A stretch of DNA of 64,000 bases from Hyphomonas jannaschiana VP2 (GCF_000685215.1 NZ_ARYJ01000001.1:434001-498000); one strand, 5' to 3'; numbered from the stretch's first letter, positions 17,389 to 27,697 are shown. Numbers and translations: made by a program. Notes: generated from the letters alone by a model not told the origin.

Positions 17389-17406
17389 GTGACAGTCTTA
17401 TGACAT
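17389..17406 (-). promoter_or_regulatory. Pho box (PhoB site) in front of the PiT gene
   Basis: On the minus strand the 18-mer is ATGTCATAAGACTGTCAC, two TGTCA half-sites at 11-nt spacing with the A/T-rich middle of the PHO box; 15 of 18 positions agree with CTGTCATAAATCTGTCAC. It starts 5 nt after the globin stop codon and about 85 nt before the phosphate transporter start. In Sinorhizobium meliloti, PhoB represses the pit transporter, so repression under phosphate limitation is plausible here. Confidence 0.65.
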
Positions 17407-17491
17407 CTACAGCCTGATCTTTCGAATCCAGTTGAAAATTCCGGCTGTATGCGGCTGATGCGGCACATCGCCTGCAAGCGAAGGGGCTCTC

Positions 17492-19021
17492 ATGGCTGAC
17501 GGCAAGGAACCGACACTCGTCAAGGAAACCCTCGATAAGGACCTTGCCAAAATCGGCAGGGCCGAGGCCGCCGTTCAGGCCACCGCACGCAGTGTAGTCG
17601 CCCCCGGTCTCGCCTTCCTGTTCCTGGCTGCCATCGTCGTCATCGGCGGGGCCCTGCTGGGCGGACAGGACAATGGCCTCCTGATCATCGCTGCGGCCGC
17701 CATCGGCGGCTATATGGCCCTCAATATCGGTGCCAATGACGTGGCCAACAATGTCGGCCCGGCGGTCGGCTCCAAGGCGCTGACCATCGGCGGCGCGCTC
17801 GTCATCGCGGCCATCTGTGAAAGCGCCGGCGCCCTGCTGGCCGGCGGCGACGTGGTTTCCACGATTTCCAAGGGCATCATCGACCCGTCCACCGTGCCGA
17901 CGACCGAGACCTTCGTCTGGCTGATGATGGCGGCGCTGATCTCCTCGGCGCTCTGGGTGAACCTTGCCACCGTGCTGAACGCGCCGGTCTCGACCACGCA
18001 TGCCGTTGTCGGCGGCGTGATGGGCGCCGGCATCGCCGCGGCCGGCTTCGGCGCGGTGCACTGGCCCACCATGGCCTCCATCGCCGCCAGCTGGGTCATC
18101 TCGCCCGTCCTCGGCGGCATCATCGCTGCGGCCGTGCTGGCCTTCATCAAGATCTTCATCATCTACCGGGAAGACAAGATCGCCGCCGCGCGCCGCTGGG
18201 TGCCCATGCTGATCGCGATCATGGCCGGCGCCTTCGGCACCTACATGTCGCTCAAAGGCCTGAAGCACCTGCCCTGGTTCGATCATATCGGCCTGCCCAA
18301 AGCGCTGCTGATCGGCCTCGGCGTCGCCATCTTCGCCTGGATCGTCACCCACCCGTTGATCAAGCGCCAGTCGCGTGACATGCCCAACCGCAACCAGTCG
18401 CTGCGCGAGCTCTTCGTGTGGCCGCTAATTTTCTCCGCTGCCCTGCTCTCCTTCGCGCACGGGGCCAATGACGTCGCCAACGCCATCGGCCCGCTGGCCG
18501 CCATCGTCCATGCGGTTGAGGCCGGCGAAGTCGCCTCCAAGGTCCAGATCCCGCTCTGGGTGATGCTGATCGGAGCCGGCGGCATCTCCTTCGGCCTCGT
18601 TCTGTTCGGGCCGAAGCTGATCCGCATGGTCGGCGAGTCGATCACCAAGCTGAACCCGATGCGCGCCTATTGCGTCGCGCTGGCCGCCGCCGTGACCGTG
18701 ATCATCGCCAGCTGGCTGGGCCTGCCGGTCTCCTCCACGCACATCGCCGTCGGCGCCGTGTTCGGCGTGGGCTTCTTCCGGGAATGGTTCACCGCGAACT
18801 CGAAGACGCGCCTGCGCTACATCCACGCCTATGCGCCGAATGCCGCCAAGACGCAGTATGCCGGTGTCCAGCGCCGCAAGGCCGCCCGCAAGCTCGTCCG
18901 CCGCGCGCATGTGAACACGGTCGTCGCCGCCTGGCTGATCACCGTTCCGGCCTCAGCCGTGCTGGCCGCCGCCATCTTCTTCGCGCTGGAGCATTTGTTC
19001 GGCGTGGTCCCTGCCACCTAA
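17492..19021 (+). CDS. Inorganic phosphate transporter, PiT family
   Basis: A 509-aa permease with about eleven transmembrane helices and both PiT signature motifs: GANDVANNVGPAVGSKAL in the N-terminal half and GANDVANAIGPLAAI in the C-terminal half. The SSTH motifs (STTHAVVGG and SSTHIAVGAVFG) mark the inverted-repeat phosphate/cation sites. Members take up phosphate, often as a metal-phosphate complex, with protons or sodium, at low affinity. A near-consensus Pho box lies upstream. The coding end overlaps the opposite-strand SnoaL-like gene by 4 nt. A 45-residue charged N-terminal extension precedes the first helix. Confidence 0.93.
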   Translation: MADGKEPTLVKETLDKDLAKIGRAEAAVQATARSVVAPGLAFLFLAAIVVIGGALLGGQDNGLLIIAAAAIGGYMALNIGANDVANNVGPAVGSKALTIGGALVIAAICESAGALLAGGDVVSTISKGIIDPSTVPTTETFVWLMMAALISSALWVNLATVLNAPVSTTHAVVGGVMGAGIAAAGFGAVHWPTMASIAASWVISPVLGGIIAAAVLAFIKIFIIYREDKIAAARRWVPMLIAIMAGAFGTYMSLKGLKHLPWFDHIGLPKALLIGLGVAIFAWIVTHPLIKRQSRDMPNRNQSLRELFVWPLIFSAALLSFAHGANDVANAIGPLAAIVHAVEAGEVASKVQIPLWVMLIGAGGISFGLVLFGPKLIRMVGESITKLNPMRAYCVALAAAVTVIIASWLGLPVSSTHIAVGAVFGVGFFREWFTANSKTRLRYIHAYAPNAAKTQYAGVQRRKAARKLVRRAHVNTVVAAWLITVPASAVLAAAIFFALEHLFGVVPAT

Positions 19022-19455
19022 GCCAGATCCAGAGCGCGCAGCACGGCGCCCTGATCGAAATAGGGCCGCTCGCAGATGATGCGGTCACTGCCCGGCGCGA
19101 ACTCAAACGTCGCCGCCATCCGCACCCGGAAGCTGCGCCCCGTCGGCTCGATCACCTTGTCGCCCACGCGCAGCGGCCCGGTATGCGTGCCGGTCAGCCA
19201 GAACTCGACCAGAACCGTGTCCTTGTCCTCGTCCGCCGCGATGGAGATGATCTCATTGTCCTGGTCCGGGAACGGTGTGCGCGACAGCTCGAAATAGCGC
19301 CGCACCGCCGCCTCCCCATCAAACACCTGCCCGCCGCCATGCATCTCGTAGCGCGGATGTTCAAACGTCGCGATCACCGCATCCCAATCATGCGTGACTT
19401 CGAGCGCCATATGATTGCGGACGTTTGCGATGCGGGCTTCGGTGAGTTGGGTCAT
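19018..19455 (-). CDS. Nuclear transport factor 2-like / SnoaL-fold protein
   Basis: A 145-aa alpha+beta barrel of the NTF2/SnoaL type: an N-terminal helix pair (LEVTHDWDAVIATF), the HPRYEMHGGGQVFDGEAAVRRYFE segment typical of ester-cyclase-like members, and long C-terminal strands. Members bind small hydrophobic ligands or act as cyclases or isomerases; no specific role can be given. Its ATG overlaps the stop of the EcoRII-like endonuclease (ATGA), even though it reads like core genome, so the restriction operon seems to have been joined precisely at this gene start. Confidence 0.7.
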   Translation of the reverse strand: MTQLTEARIANVRNHMALEVTHDWDAVIATFEHPRYEMHGGGQVFDGEAAVRRYFELSRTPFPDQDNEIISIAADEDKDTVLVEFWLTGTHTGPLRVGDKVIEPTGRSFRVRMAATFEFAPGSDRIICERPYFDQGAVLRALDLA

Positions 19456-20663
19456 GGTGCATTCCTTCTAAGGCTCCCCAAGAAATCTTCCAGGGACCAA
19501 ATTTGATCACGAACAGATTCGGGATACTTCTTCTGAAGCCTACTCGGCACGACCAACTTGACGCCCGCTGCTGTCATCTCAGAAAATTGATTAACAGATA
19601 TTCCTTCCTGCAACGTAAGAAGGTATTTGGTGGAAACGCGATCGGCTTCGTTCAGAATTTGTCGCCACCTGTCCTTACACGTTGTTTTTGCCGCCAACAC
19701 AGTCAATTTCTCCGCAGGAAATGACGCGTCATTGTAGTTGGACACGCTCGGAAACAAAAAATCGGGTTTCTTATTGCCTTCAATTTTCGGATTGTACTCG
19801 TAGTCGATTCCTTCCCTGAGCCCCTCCTCATCAAAGATGGACTTAGCATGGTATTCAAGCGATTTTCCGGCTCTTGATTTTCTGCTTTGCAGAACCGTCT
19901 GCGCCATTCCAAGGAAATCATCGAGCGTACTGAAGCCCTTCTGAATTTCTGGCGTATAAAATGCACGCTCAACGCTTCGAAAAACTTCAAATTCGCAGTC
20001 CCGTCTGCGAAGAATGCGGTCATCTACCGGCTTTTCCCGATCCGGCCGTAGACTGATCGCCTTTCTAATAATCTCCAAACCACTCGGAAACGAACTAAGC
20101 CAGTCCTGCGGAATATCTTCCGTTCGAAGCACACAGCTTGCCGCGTGGACTTCAGAACTCTCAGACCGGATCTTTAATTTGGGCTCCCAGACAACCGTTT
20201 CACCAGGCTCAACTGGGCCAGAAATGTCTTCCAGCTGAACTTCTTCCTCGTGGTTTCTGCAGATCCAGACCTGACAGTTAACTGGGGTTTCCAATGCAAA
20301 CGCGAAGGCAACCAGCGCTCCGGTATTCTCCGGGTCTAGGAGAGGATTCTCCTTGCCGCCCAGCTTGGTCATTCGAGTTTCATTGCGTCCGCTGGCAGGA
20401 TTTTCGTGAAACTTGTTGTTGTAGTAGATTATGTTTGAAGTCGTTTCAAAACCGTCGGGCAGAACTTTGAGAATGACTTCATCGCGGGGATTTTTTTGAC
20501 TAAGGTCAGTCAAACTAGGCATTAGTCGAAATGCCAAATCCTTCGGCACATAAGGTCCGGCCTGATGTCCGCCGGTTAGCTGAGTGTCGTTTCCCGAAAG
20601 CCGCTTTAGGTACCAGACAAAGCCTTTTCCTGATACTTCCTCAACCCAATCATCTAGTTCCAT
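19452..20663 (-). CDS. EcoRII-like type II restriction endonuclease
   Basis: A 403-aa protein, virtually the length of EcoRII (404 aa). Residues about 1-170 correspond to the effector-DNA-binding N-terminal domain. The C-terminal catalytic domain (about 220-400) contains SLEYHAKSIFDEEG, KPDFLFP and KTTCKDRWRQIL, the conserved catalytic block of the EcoRII-C family. EcoRII cleaves CCWGG and needs two sites (type IIE). It is the last gene of the methylase-vsr-endonuclease operon, overlapping vsr by 10 nt, and is visibly richer in A+T than its housekeeping neighbours, consistent with horizontal transfer. CCWGG specificity is inferred from family and partners. Confidence 0.88.
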   Translation of the reverse strand: MELDDWVEEVSGKGFVWYLKRLSGNDTQLTGGHQAGPYVPKDLAFRLMPSLTDLSQKNPRDEVILKVLPDGFETTSNIIYYNNKFHENPASGRNETRMTKLGGKENPLLDPENTGALVAFAFALETPVNCQVWICRNHEEEVQLEDISGPVEPGETVVWEPKLKIRSESSEVHAASCVLRTEDIPQDWLSSFPSGLEIIRKAISLRPDREKPVDDRILRRRDCEFEVFRSVERAFYTPEIQKGFSTLDDFLGMAQTVLQSRKSRAGKSLEYHAKSIFDEEGLREGIDYEYNPKIEGNKKPDFLFPSVSNYNDASFPAEKLTVLAAKTTCKDRWRQILNEADRVSTKYLLTLQEGISVNQFSEMTAAGVKLVVPSRLQKKYPESVRDQIWSLEDFLGSLRRNAP

Positions 20664-21112
20664 GTTGGATCTCCAGAGATTTGGATTTCTTGTCGATCAG
20701 AACTCACCCAATTGCCCAATAACCGAATACGCTCAGAAACTTCTGAAGCATCACGAAAAGAACACTCCCACACTACTGCAACCCTCCAACCACTGTTCTT
20801 CAATACTTCCATCGCGGTTTTATCACGGGCAACGTTCTTTTCAATTTTGGAGCGCCAGAATTCTTTCCGCGTTTTGGGCCACTTGAAGTATTTGCAATCG
20901 TGCTTATGCCAAAAACAGCCATGAACAAAAATTACGGCCCTATACTTCGGAAGAACCAAATCGGGCCGTCCTGGCAGCCTTTTATCGTGCAGCTTGTAGC
21001 GGAACCCCATCGCGTGCAGTCCGCGCCGCACGATCATTTCCGGTTTTGTGTCCTTGCCACGAATGCCGGACATCATCCGGCTACGTACTTCAGGGCTTAC
21101 AACGTCAGCCAT
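20654..21112 (-). CDS. vsr: Very short patch repair endonuclease
   Basis: A 152-aa Vsr protein: DTKPEMIVRRGLHAMGFRY and PDLVLPKYRAVIFVHGCFWHKHDC hold the catalytic aspartate and zinc-ligand Cys/His residues, and FWRSKIEKNVARD is the family C-terminal signature. Vsr nicks 5' of T in T:G mismatches that arise when 5-methylcytosine deaminates at CCWGG sites, so it protects a Dcm-modified genome. It overlaps the methylase gene by 8 nt upstream and the endonuclease by 10 nt downstream, so all three are translated together. Confidence 0.93.
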   Translation of the reverse strand: MADVVSPEVRSRMMSGIRGKDTKPEMIVRRGLHAMGFRYKLHDKRLPGRPDLVLPKYRAVIFVHGCFWHKHDCKYFKWPKTRKEFWRSKIEKNVARDKTAMEVLKNSGWRVAVVWECSFRDASEVSERIRLLGNWVSSDRQEIQISGDPTWN

Positions 21113-22358
21113 TCACAGCCATACGCCGCCCTCGGTACAAGTCGCGCTGGCGCTTTTCCTTCCCCGAAAGGTCCTTCGCAACCGCAGCCCGGATATGCGG
21201 CTCCATCACTTCCGCAATGGCTTCCACGACTGGAACGACGACAGCATTCCCGCACTGTTTGTAAGCCTGCGTGTCTGAAACGGTCGTTGACCAAATCCGG
21301 TTGCCACGCTCAAACCCCATAAGTCGCGCACACTCTGTTGGCGTCAACCGTCTGGGACGGCGGCCCTTCCCTCGGTCGACGAGGATTTCGGAACCATCCT
21401 TGTAATAGCGGGCCGACAGCGTCCGGGTCACGTCATCCGGCCCGAACAGGCCGTAACCAAAACCATTGCCCTTGGCGTTATGTTTGGCCTTGTAATCCTG
21501 AAGGTACTGCCAGAGCTTTGGCGTCAGAGTGTATTTCTCGGAAACCTGTTCTTCCGGCATCAGTATGCTGCCAAGCGTCGGCCACGGCTTTTCAGGCACC
21601 CGCAAATCATCAAAAGAAAAATCTGCCTCCTGACGAAATCCAACAATAAAGATACGCTCTCGTTTCTGCGGCACCCACGGTTCAGAACTAATGACCCGAG
21701 TAGTTACGTGATAGCCCAACTCTTCGCGAAGCACCTTCATGATGGTGGCAAATGTGCGCCCTTTGTCATGGCGCTCAAGATTCTTCACATTTTCCAGCAA
21801 AAAGGCCTTGGGCCGGTGTCGCTTGATGATCTGGGCCACATCAAAAAAGAGCGTACCCTGTGTTTCATCTAGAAAACCATGCTGCCGTCCGAGGGCGTTC
21901 TTCTTGCTCACACCGGCAATGGAAAACGGCTGACAGGGAAAGCCCGCCAGCAGCACATCATGCTCGGGGATTCGATCCAGTGCCGTGTCGTCCTTCGTGA
22001 ACTCCCGAATGTCCCCTGCGAATAAATGGTCTTCATCTTCGGGGAAGTTGCGTACGTAGGTTTCGCGCGCATACTTGTCCCATTCGCTGGTGAAAACGCA
22101 TTTGCCGCCAATCGCCTCAAAGCCGATGCGCAGCCCGCCGATACCGGCAAAAAGGTCGATGAATTTGAAAGCAGGTTCAACACGATCCGGCCTCCGCGAA
22201 GCGGCGTACTGTTCCAGAATAATGAGCACCGCTTTCTTGGGTTCAGTCTCTCCCTCGTCGTATCGGCGCACCGTTCTCTCGGCCAACCCCAAGAGGCTCG
22301 CCGCCTCCTTGTGGGAAAGCCCGCACTCCTGCCTCAATTTGGCAAATTCATTCGTCAT
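21105..22358 (-). CDS. dcm: DNA (cytosine-5-)-methyltransferase, Dcm/M.EcoRII type
   Basis: A 417-aa C5 methylase. Residues 1-60 form a helix-turn-helix (GLSHKEAASLLGLAERTVRRYDEGET), as in M.EcoRII, where the N-terminal part allows autoregulation. The motifs follow in order: FIDLFAGIGGLRIGFE (I, SAM binding), GFPCQPFSIAG (IV, catalytic Cys), ENVKNL (VI), QKRERIFIVG (VIII), target-recognition region, and LTPTECARLMGF and QCGNAVVVPV (IX-X). Start ATG at 22358; the frame reaches a TTG at 22415 but the added residues are not conserved. Together with vsr and the EcoRII homologue it predicts CCWGG methylation. Confidence 0.93.
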   Translation of the reverse strand: MTNEFAKLRQECGLSHKEAASLLGLAERTVRRYDEGETEPKKAVLIILEQYAASRRPDRVEPAFKFIDLFAGIGGLRIGFEAIGGKCVFTSEWDKYARETYVRNFPEDEDHLFAGDIREFTKDDTALDRIPEHDVLLAGFPCQPFSIAGVSKKNALGRQHGFLDETQGTLFFDVAQIIKRHRPKAFLLENVKNLERHDKGRTFATIMKVLREELGYHVTTRVISSEPWVPQKRERIFIVGFRQEADFSFDDLRVPEKPWPTLGSILMPEEQVSEKYTLTPKLWQYLQDYKAKHNAKGNGFGYGLFGPDDVTRTLSARYYKDGSEILVDRGKGRRPRRLTPTECARLMGFERGNRIWSTTVSDTQAYKQCGNAVVVPVVEAIAEVMEPHIRAAVAKDLSGKEKRQRDLYRGRRMAVNG

Positions 22359-22533
22359 GGAAGCCCCGGATTCCTGGGTGGAATTTTGACAAACTGTCGT
22401 GATTTGACTCGGCAAACAAGCTCAAAGTTCGTTTTTTGTTCGCTTTTTCACAGATTTCAGCTGCTCAAAACTGCGTCCGAACACAACAAGAACACCCTAG
22501 ACAGCCCCGCTCCCCCGCTCCATATCTCGCCCT

Positions 22534-24732
<2,199 letters not shown>

Positions 24733-24789
24733 AAACGGCTGGTCAGCCAATGTGGCGCGGCTTAGGGCCGAATCTATTGAGAATTCAGC

Positions 24790-25662
24790 GTGGATCGTGA
24801 CGTAAAAGCCAAATACTTCAGGGTTTCAGACAGAGATGCGGGAGGTTTGAGTTTTGATGAGCAAATTCTAGACTTCCTCGTGCGTTCTCCGCGACCACGT
24901 GATCGCGAATACACAACAGAATCTGGACACTTAGTTCGAATAGAGTCTGTCGAAAACGAACCGGATTGGGTTTCCGGAAATTTTTGTAGAATCCAAACGG
25001 ACAACATCCCACCAGAAGTAACCGATGACGGGTTGCAGGCGGTCCAGCTTGCAAACGGTCGCGGGCTGGGTCACCAAAACGCCTTCCTGTTTCACAGACC
25101 AACGCGAATTCTTCTGTGGCAGCAGAATCGACTTGGCGTGAGTTTTTTGGATTTGGCTCACTACCTCAACCGAGATGTTGATTTCGTGAGCTTCTTTCTG
25201 TTCGAGCCGGTAGGCGTTGAAGAAGCTTGGTCACACTTCGCGAACAACAGCATTAAAAAGGCCGTTGTGAAATTTGCCGGAGAAAGGCCAGCCGATCCGC
25301 CAGAGGGAGAAGTAGTCCCTGCTATACTGCAAGCTCGAGACATCGCCGAACGATACTCTGGGCTTGAGGTAGAAATCACCATCTCGGTGGGACGTAGCCG
25401 TCAGCACTTTCTCAATAAACACAAGCTCGGCGATACGATCCGCAGATTAACTCTGCGTGACGATCTAGAGAAACTGAAGGTGTTTACGGATGGGGACTTG
25501 AACGAGAAAGTCTTAGACTTTATAGATGAACATATGGAGAACATCGCGAAGCTGGATCTACCATCAGACGATCCTGATCGAAACTATACCGTCAGGAAAT
25601 CTTTTCTGAGAGAATCATTCGAAAGTAGATTGGCGGACTTGGTGGCACGATATGGCTCATGA
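24790..25662 (+). CDS. Uncharacterised soluble protein, possible RexA-like sensor of a two-gene module
   Basis: A 290-aa protein with no signal peptide or transmembrane helix and no motif I recognise. Predicted layout: an N-terminal alpha/beta part with a beta-strand pair (FLFHRPTRILLWQQN, then FLDLAHYL), a central KKAVVKFAG strand, a helix and the strand EVEITISVGRSR, then an acidic helical tail. Lambda RexA (279 aa) has the same order of elements as I recall it. The stop overlaps the next gene start by 4 nt (ATGA), as expected for an obligate pair. It is clearly richer in A+T than uvrB. Only the genetic layout supports a phage-exclusion role; homology is unproven. It starts with GTG at 24790. 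Confidence 0.6.
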   Translation: MDRDVKAKYFRVSDRDAGGLSFDEQILDFLVRSPRPRDREYTTESGHLVRIESVENEPDWVSGNFCRIQTDNIPPEVTDDGLQAVQLANGRGLGHQNAFLFHRPTRILLWQQNRLGVSFLDLAHYLNRDVDFVSFFLFEPVGVEEAWSHFANNSIKKAVVKFAGERPADPPEGEVVPAILQARDIAERYSGLEVEITISVGRSRQHFLNKHKLGDTIRRLTLRDDLEKLKVFTDGDLNEKVLDFIDEHMENIAKLDLPSDDPDRNYTVRKSFLRESFESRLADLVARYGS

Positions 25663-26144
25663 AGATCAAACGCCTTCTTTACCGTGTTTGGCATTTTGAA
25701 GAGTCCCACAACGCTGCCATTTGGTTTGTATTGGGATTGGTAGCTGCATTGCGTTTTCATGCGCTCTTTTTTGAGTGCGCAAATTATTACGACTGGGAAC
25801 GGCAAACTATCTATTCATCCGCCTTTGATTTTGGCGGAATATACACAGCATTTCTATTCGCCTTCTATACCTACTCAATTAGCAGCGGTAGCGATTTTTT
25901 CGTCAAAGCACGGAACACAAAGATTTTCAAAAGAATGATTGTCTTTGTAAAGAAGGCCATCGTTCTGGGCTTCATCCTTACCTTAGCATCGATACCAATG
26001 ATGATTTGGAATCCGTCTCCAGACCGCACTTTCAACACTGATAGTTTGATCGTTTGCCTTTGGTTCGCGCTCGCTTGCGCCTCCCTTGCCTCTTTTTGGC
26101 AAGCCACAAGATTATTTTGGGTATTCGCAAAAACTGCTGAGTGA
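25659..26144 (+). CDS. Multi-TM membrane protein, possible RexB-like effector
   Basis: A 161-aa protein with four hydrophobic segments (about residues 18-38, 55-75, 98-116, 127-152). A conserved-looking block between TM2 and TM3 reads SISSGSDFFVKARNTKIFKR, a basic amphipathic loop. Lambda RexB (144 aa, four TM) is an ion-channel-forming abortive-infection effector encoded directly after rexA. The small size, topology, overlap with the preceding soluble gene and location beside a restriction operon fit that type. No sequence identity to RexB can be claimed by eye. It could instead belong to another defence family with a small membrane effector. Confidence 0.6.
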   Translation: MKIKRLLYRVWHFEESHNAAIWFVLGLVAALRFHALFFECANYYDWERQTIYSSAFDFGGIYTAFLFAFYTYSISSGSDFFVKARNTKIFKRMIVFVKKAIVLGFILTLASIPMMIWNPSPDRTFNTDSLIVCLWFALACASLASFWQATRLFWVFAKTAE

Positions 26145-26166
26145 GTGATATTAGGGGAAAGTTCGA

Positions 26167-26376
26167 ATGACCGCACTAGAAGCAACTGGAAAATTTATTC
26201 TGCAGATCGTGCCAAATGCTATTTGCGACGATTGCCTCGCAGAAAAGCTGAAACTCACTCCGAGACAGCACGCAAACCAGAAAACCCGCGAGCTTGCAAA
26301 AAGCGCCAAGTTTGATCGCAGGAAGGCCATTTGCTCTTATTGCGGAAGAACGAAACTCGTCATCCGAAGTGCATAA
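26167..26376 (+). CDS. Small CxxC...CxxC zinc-ribbon-like protein
   Basis: A 69-aa basic protein. CDDC near residue 20 and CSYC near residue 57 form a likely zinc knuckle around a short helical stretch (LTPRQHANQKTRELAKS) that resembles a helix-turn-helix. Similar stand-alone proteins with this pattern are found in many proteobacteria, often without assigned function; DNA binding is likely. It follows the membrane protein gene by 22 nt with GGGGAAAG 9 nt before the ATG, so it probably belongs to the same transcript. Confidence 0.65.
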   Translation: MTALEATGKFILQIVPNAICDDCLAEKLKLTPRQHANQKTRELAKSAKFDRRKAICSYCGRTKLVIRSA

Positions 26377-26546
26377 GCGATAAGCAAGCGGTAGGTATCA
26401 CTTCCTTCCAACACAACGACCAAGATGAGGGCTGCACGTGTACCATCATCTGAATACGACTATTTTGGCCTCAAGACAATTTATGATATTCTACCTATAC
26501 GGGATTGCTCATTAGCCGAACAATTCCAACAGAGGGAGAATATAAA

Positions 26547-26711
26547 ATGGGCAAAAAGCACGTTAATGATGACAAAGGGCCTGACTTTCAGAGATCACAA
26601 GGGCGCCGGGATGGTGGGAAGCCTGCACGCAATGACGCAGGCAGAGAGCGGAATATGAAGCATGGGAAGGGCGAAGAGCATTCTCGCACCGCGAAAGGAA
26701 ATCGCGGCTAA
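26547..26711 (+). CDS. Small highly charged protein (54 aa)
   Basis: ATG at 26547 is preceded by GAGGGAGAA. The product is almost entirely hydrophilic (Lys, Arg, Asp, Asn, Gly, His) without a hydrophobic core: MGKKHVNDDKGPDFQRSQGR, then similar sequence to the end. It resembles disordered stress or nucleic-acid-binding proteins in composition only. A longer overlapping frame starts at 26505 but lacks a ribosome site. It is the last gene of the A+T-rich stretch; function unknown. Confidence 0.5.
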   Translation: MGKKHVNDDKGPDFQRSQGRRDGGKPARNDAGRERNMKHGKGEEHSRTAKGNRG

Positions 26712-26781
26712 CGCCTAAGCAGCTCGGGATGGGTTGAGGCGGAGCCGATACCCACCGGTCGGGCCTGCGGCGGGGTGTGTT

Positions 26782-26809
26782 GGTGGGCATCGCGAAGCGT
26801 GGGCCCACC
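26782..26809. repeat. REP-like hairpin 1
   Basis: GGTGGGC (26782-26788) and GCCCACC (26803-26809) form a perfect 7-bp inverted repeat around a 14-nt loop, extragenic, just upstream of a second, longer inverted repeat. This type of hairpin is typical of dispersed palindromic elements, which lie between genes. Confidence 0.55.
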
Positions 26810-26839
26810 CTAGGGGGTTTCGTGCTTTGCCGCTTCATC

Positions 26840-26900
26840 CTTCGACTTCGCTCAGGATGAGTCCGTACTTCAGGAGCGCTCATGCTGAGCGAAGTCGAAG
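26840..26900. repeat. REP-like inverted repeat 2 (16-bp perfect arms)
   Basis: CTTCGACTTCGCTCAG (26840-26855) and CTGAGCGAAGTCGAAG (26885-26900) are exact reverse complements, and the inner flanks GATGAG / CTCATG extend the pairing partly. Near-identical palindromes are widespread in GC-rich alphaproteobacterial intergenic DNA. It closes the gap between the accessory region and the gene at 26957. Confidence 0.7.
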
Positions 26901-26956
26901 CACGGCCGCGGGCGGCGCCAGGGTCCCCATGTTGCGCCCCCTCTTCCCTTGCCCGC

Positions 26957-27697
26957 CTAGGGATCGTCCTCCCCTCTCTTCTCTGCCAGTTGCTTCCTTG
27001 CCTCGACCAGCGCGGTCCAGGGGTTGCGGCGGGCGAGGCGTTCGTTTTCCTCGCGGATGAGGTCGTCCAGTGTCAGGGGCAGATGGGACACCGCTCCGGG
27101 CGGCAGGGGTGGCGGCGGCTGTGGCGCGTCCTCATCCGGCGAGCCGCTGAGCGCGGCCTGAAATTCCAGATCATCGGCCAGCAGGAGGGCGCGGGTCTGG
27201 AACCGCTCCATCTCGCCCGTGCCCGCGCGGCCGAAGGCGAGGAGGCGCGCGATGCGGCGGACAGAGGCCATCTCTTCCTCCGCCGCCTCGAGATGCCCCG
27301 CCTCGGCCAGGGCGAGCGTGCGGGCGCGGGCAAGGGCCACCTGACGCCGGGCGCCTGTTGACGGCCGGTCCTGCATCTCCTCGCAGAGGTCCCACAGCTC
27401 TTCGGCCTGCTCGCGGATGGCCTCGACCGCGTCCGCCCCTTCCCCGCGCGCAGCCGCTTCCGCCGCCTCTGCTTCCTTTTGGGCTTCGGCGCGGGCTTTC
27501 AGGTCAATCTGGCGGTAGCCGTCCTGCCGGGCCCAGAGGGTGAGGGTCGGCTCCGGAATGTGAAGGCGGGCGCGGATGCTGGCGAGGCTTTCGCCGCGCA
27601 GGGCCGCTTCCCGGGCGAGGGTGCGCAGGGCCTCAAGCTCGGCCCGGCCGCGCCGGTGGCGGGGCAGTTTCAGTCTGGGTTCGGTTCGCTGTGTCAT
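26957..27697 (-). CDS. Conserved-looking hypothetical protein with HTH and coiled coil
   Basis: A 246-aa protein of unknown function. Residues about 20-60 look like a helix-turn-helix (ESLASIRARLHIPEPTLTLWARQDG), a pattern also seen in phage terminase small subunits and transposase-like DNA binders. Residues 65-135 are an Ala/Glu-rich probable coiled coil, followed by a basic helix (RIARLLAFGRAGTG), a run of prolines near 195-203 and an acidic C terminus. GC content is high, like the core genome. It stands alone, upstream of a structured RNA on the other strand. A phage-derived packaging role is possible but nothing else phage-like is nearby. Confidence 0.6.
   Translation of the reverse strand: MTQRTEPRLKLPRHRRGRAELEALRTLAREAALRGESLASIRARLHIPEPTLTLWARQDGYRQIDLKARAEAQKEAEAAEAAARGEGADAVEAIREQAEELWDLCEEMQDRPSTGARRQVALARARTLALAEAGHLEAAEEEMASVRRIARLLAFGRAGTGEMERFQTRALLLADDLEFQAALSGSPDEDAPQPPPPLPPGAVSHLPLTLDDLIREENERLARRNPWTALVEARKQLAEKRGEDDP

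Noticed and set aside
17418-17430. tRNA T-loop-like TTCGAATCC
   Set aside because: No matching stems or anticodon arm around it; isolated motif.
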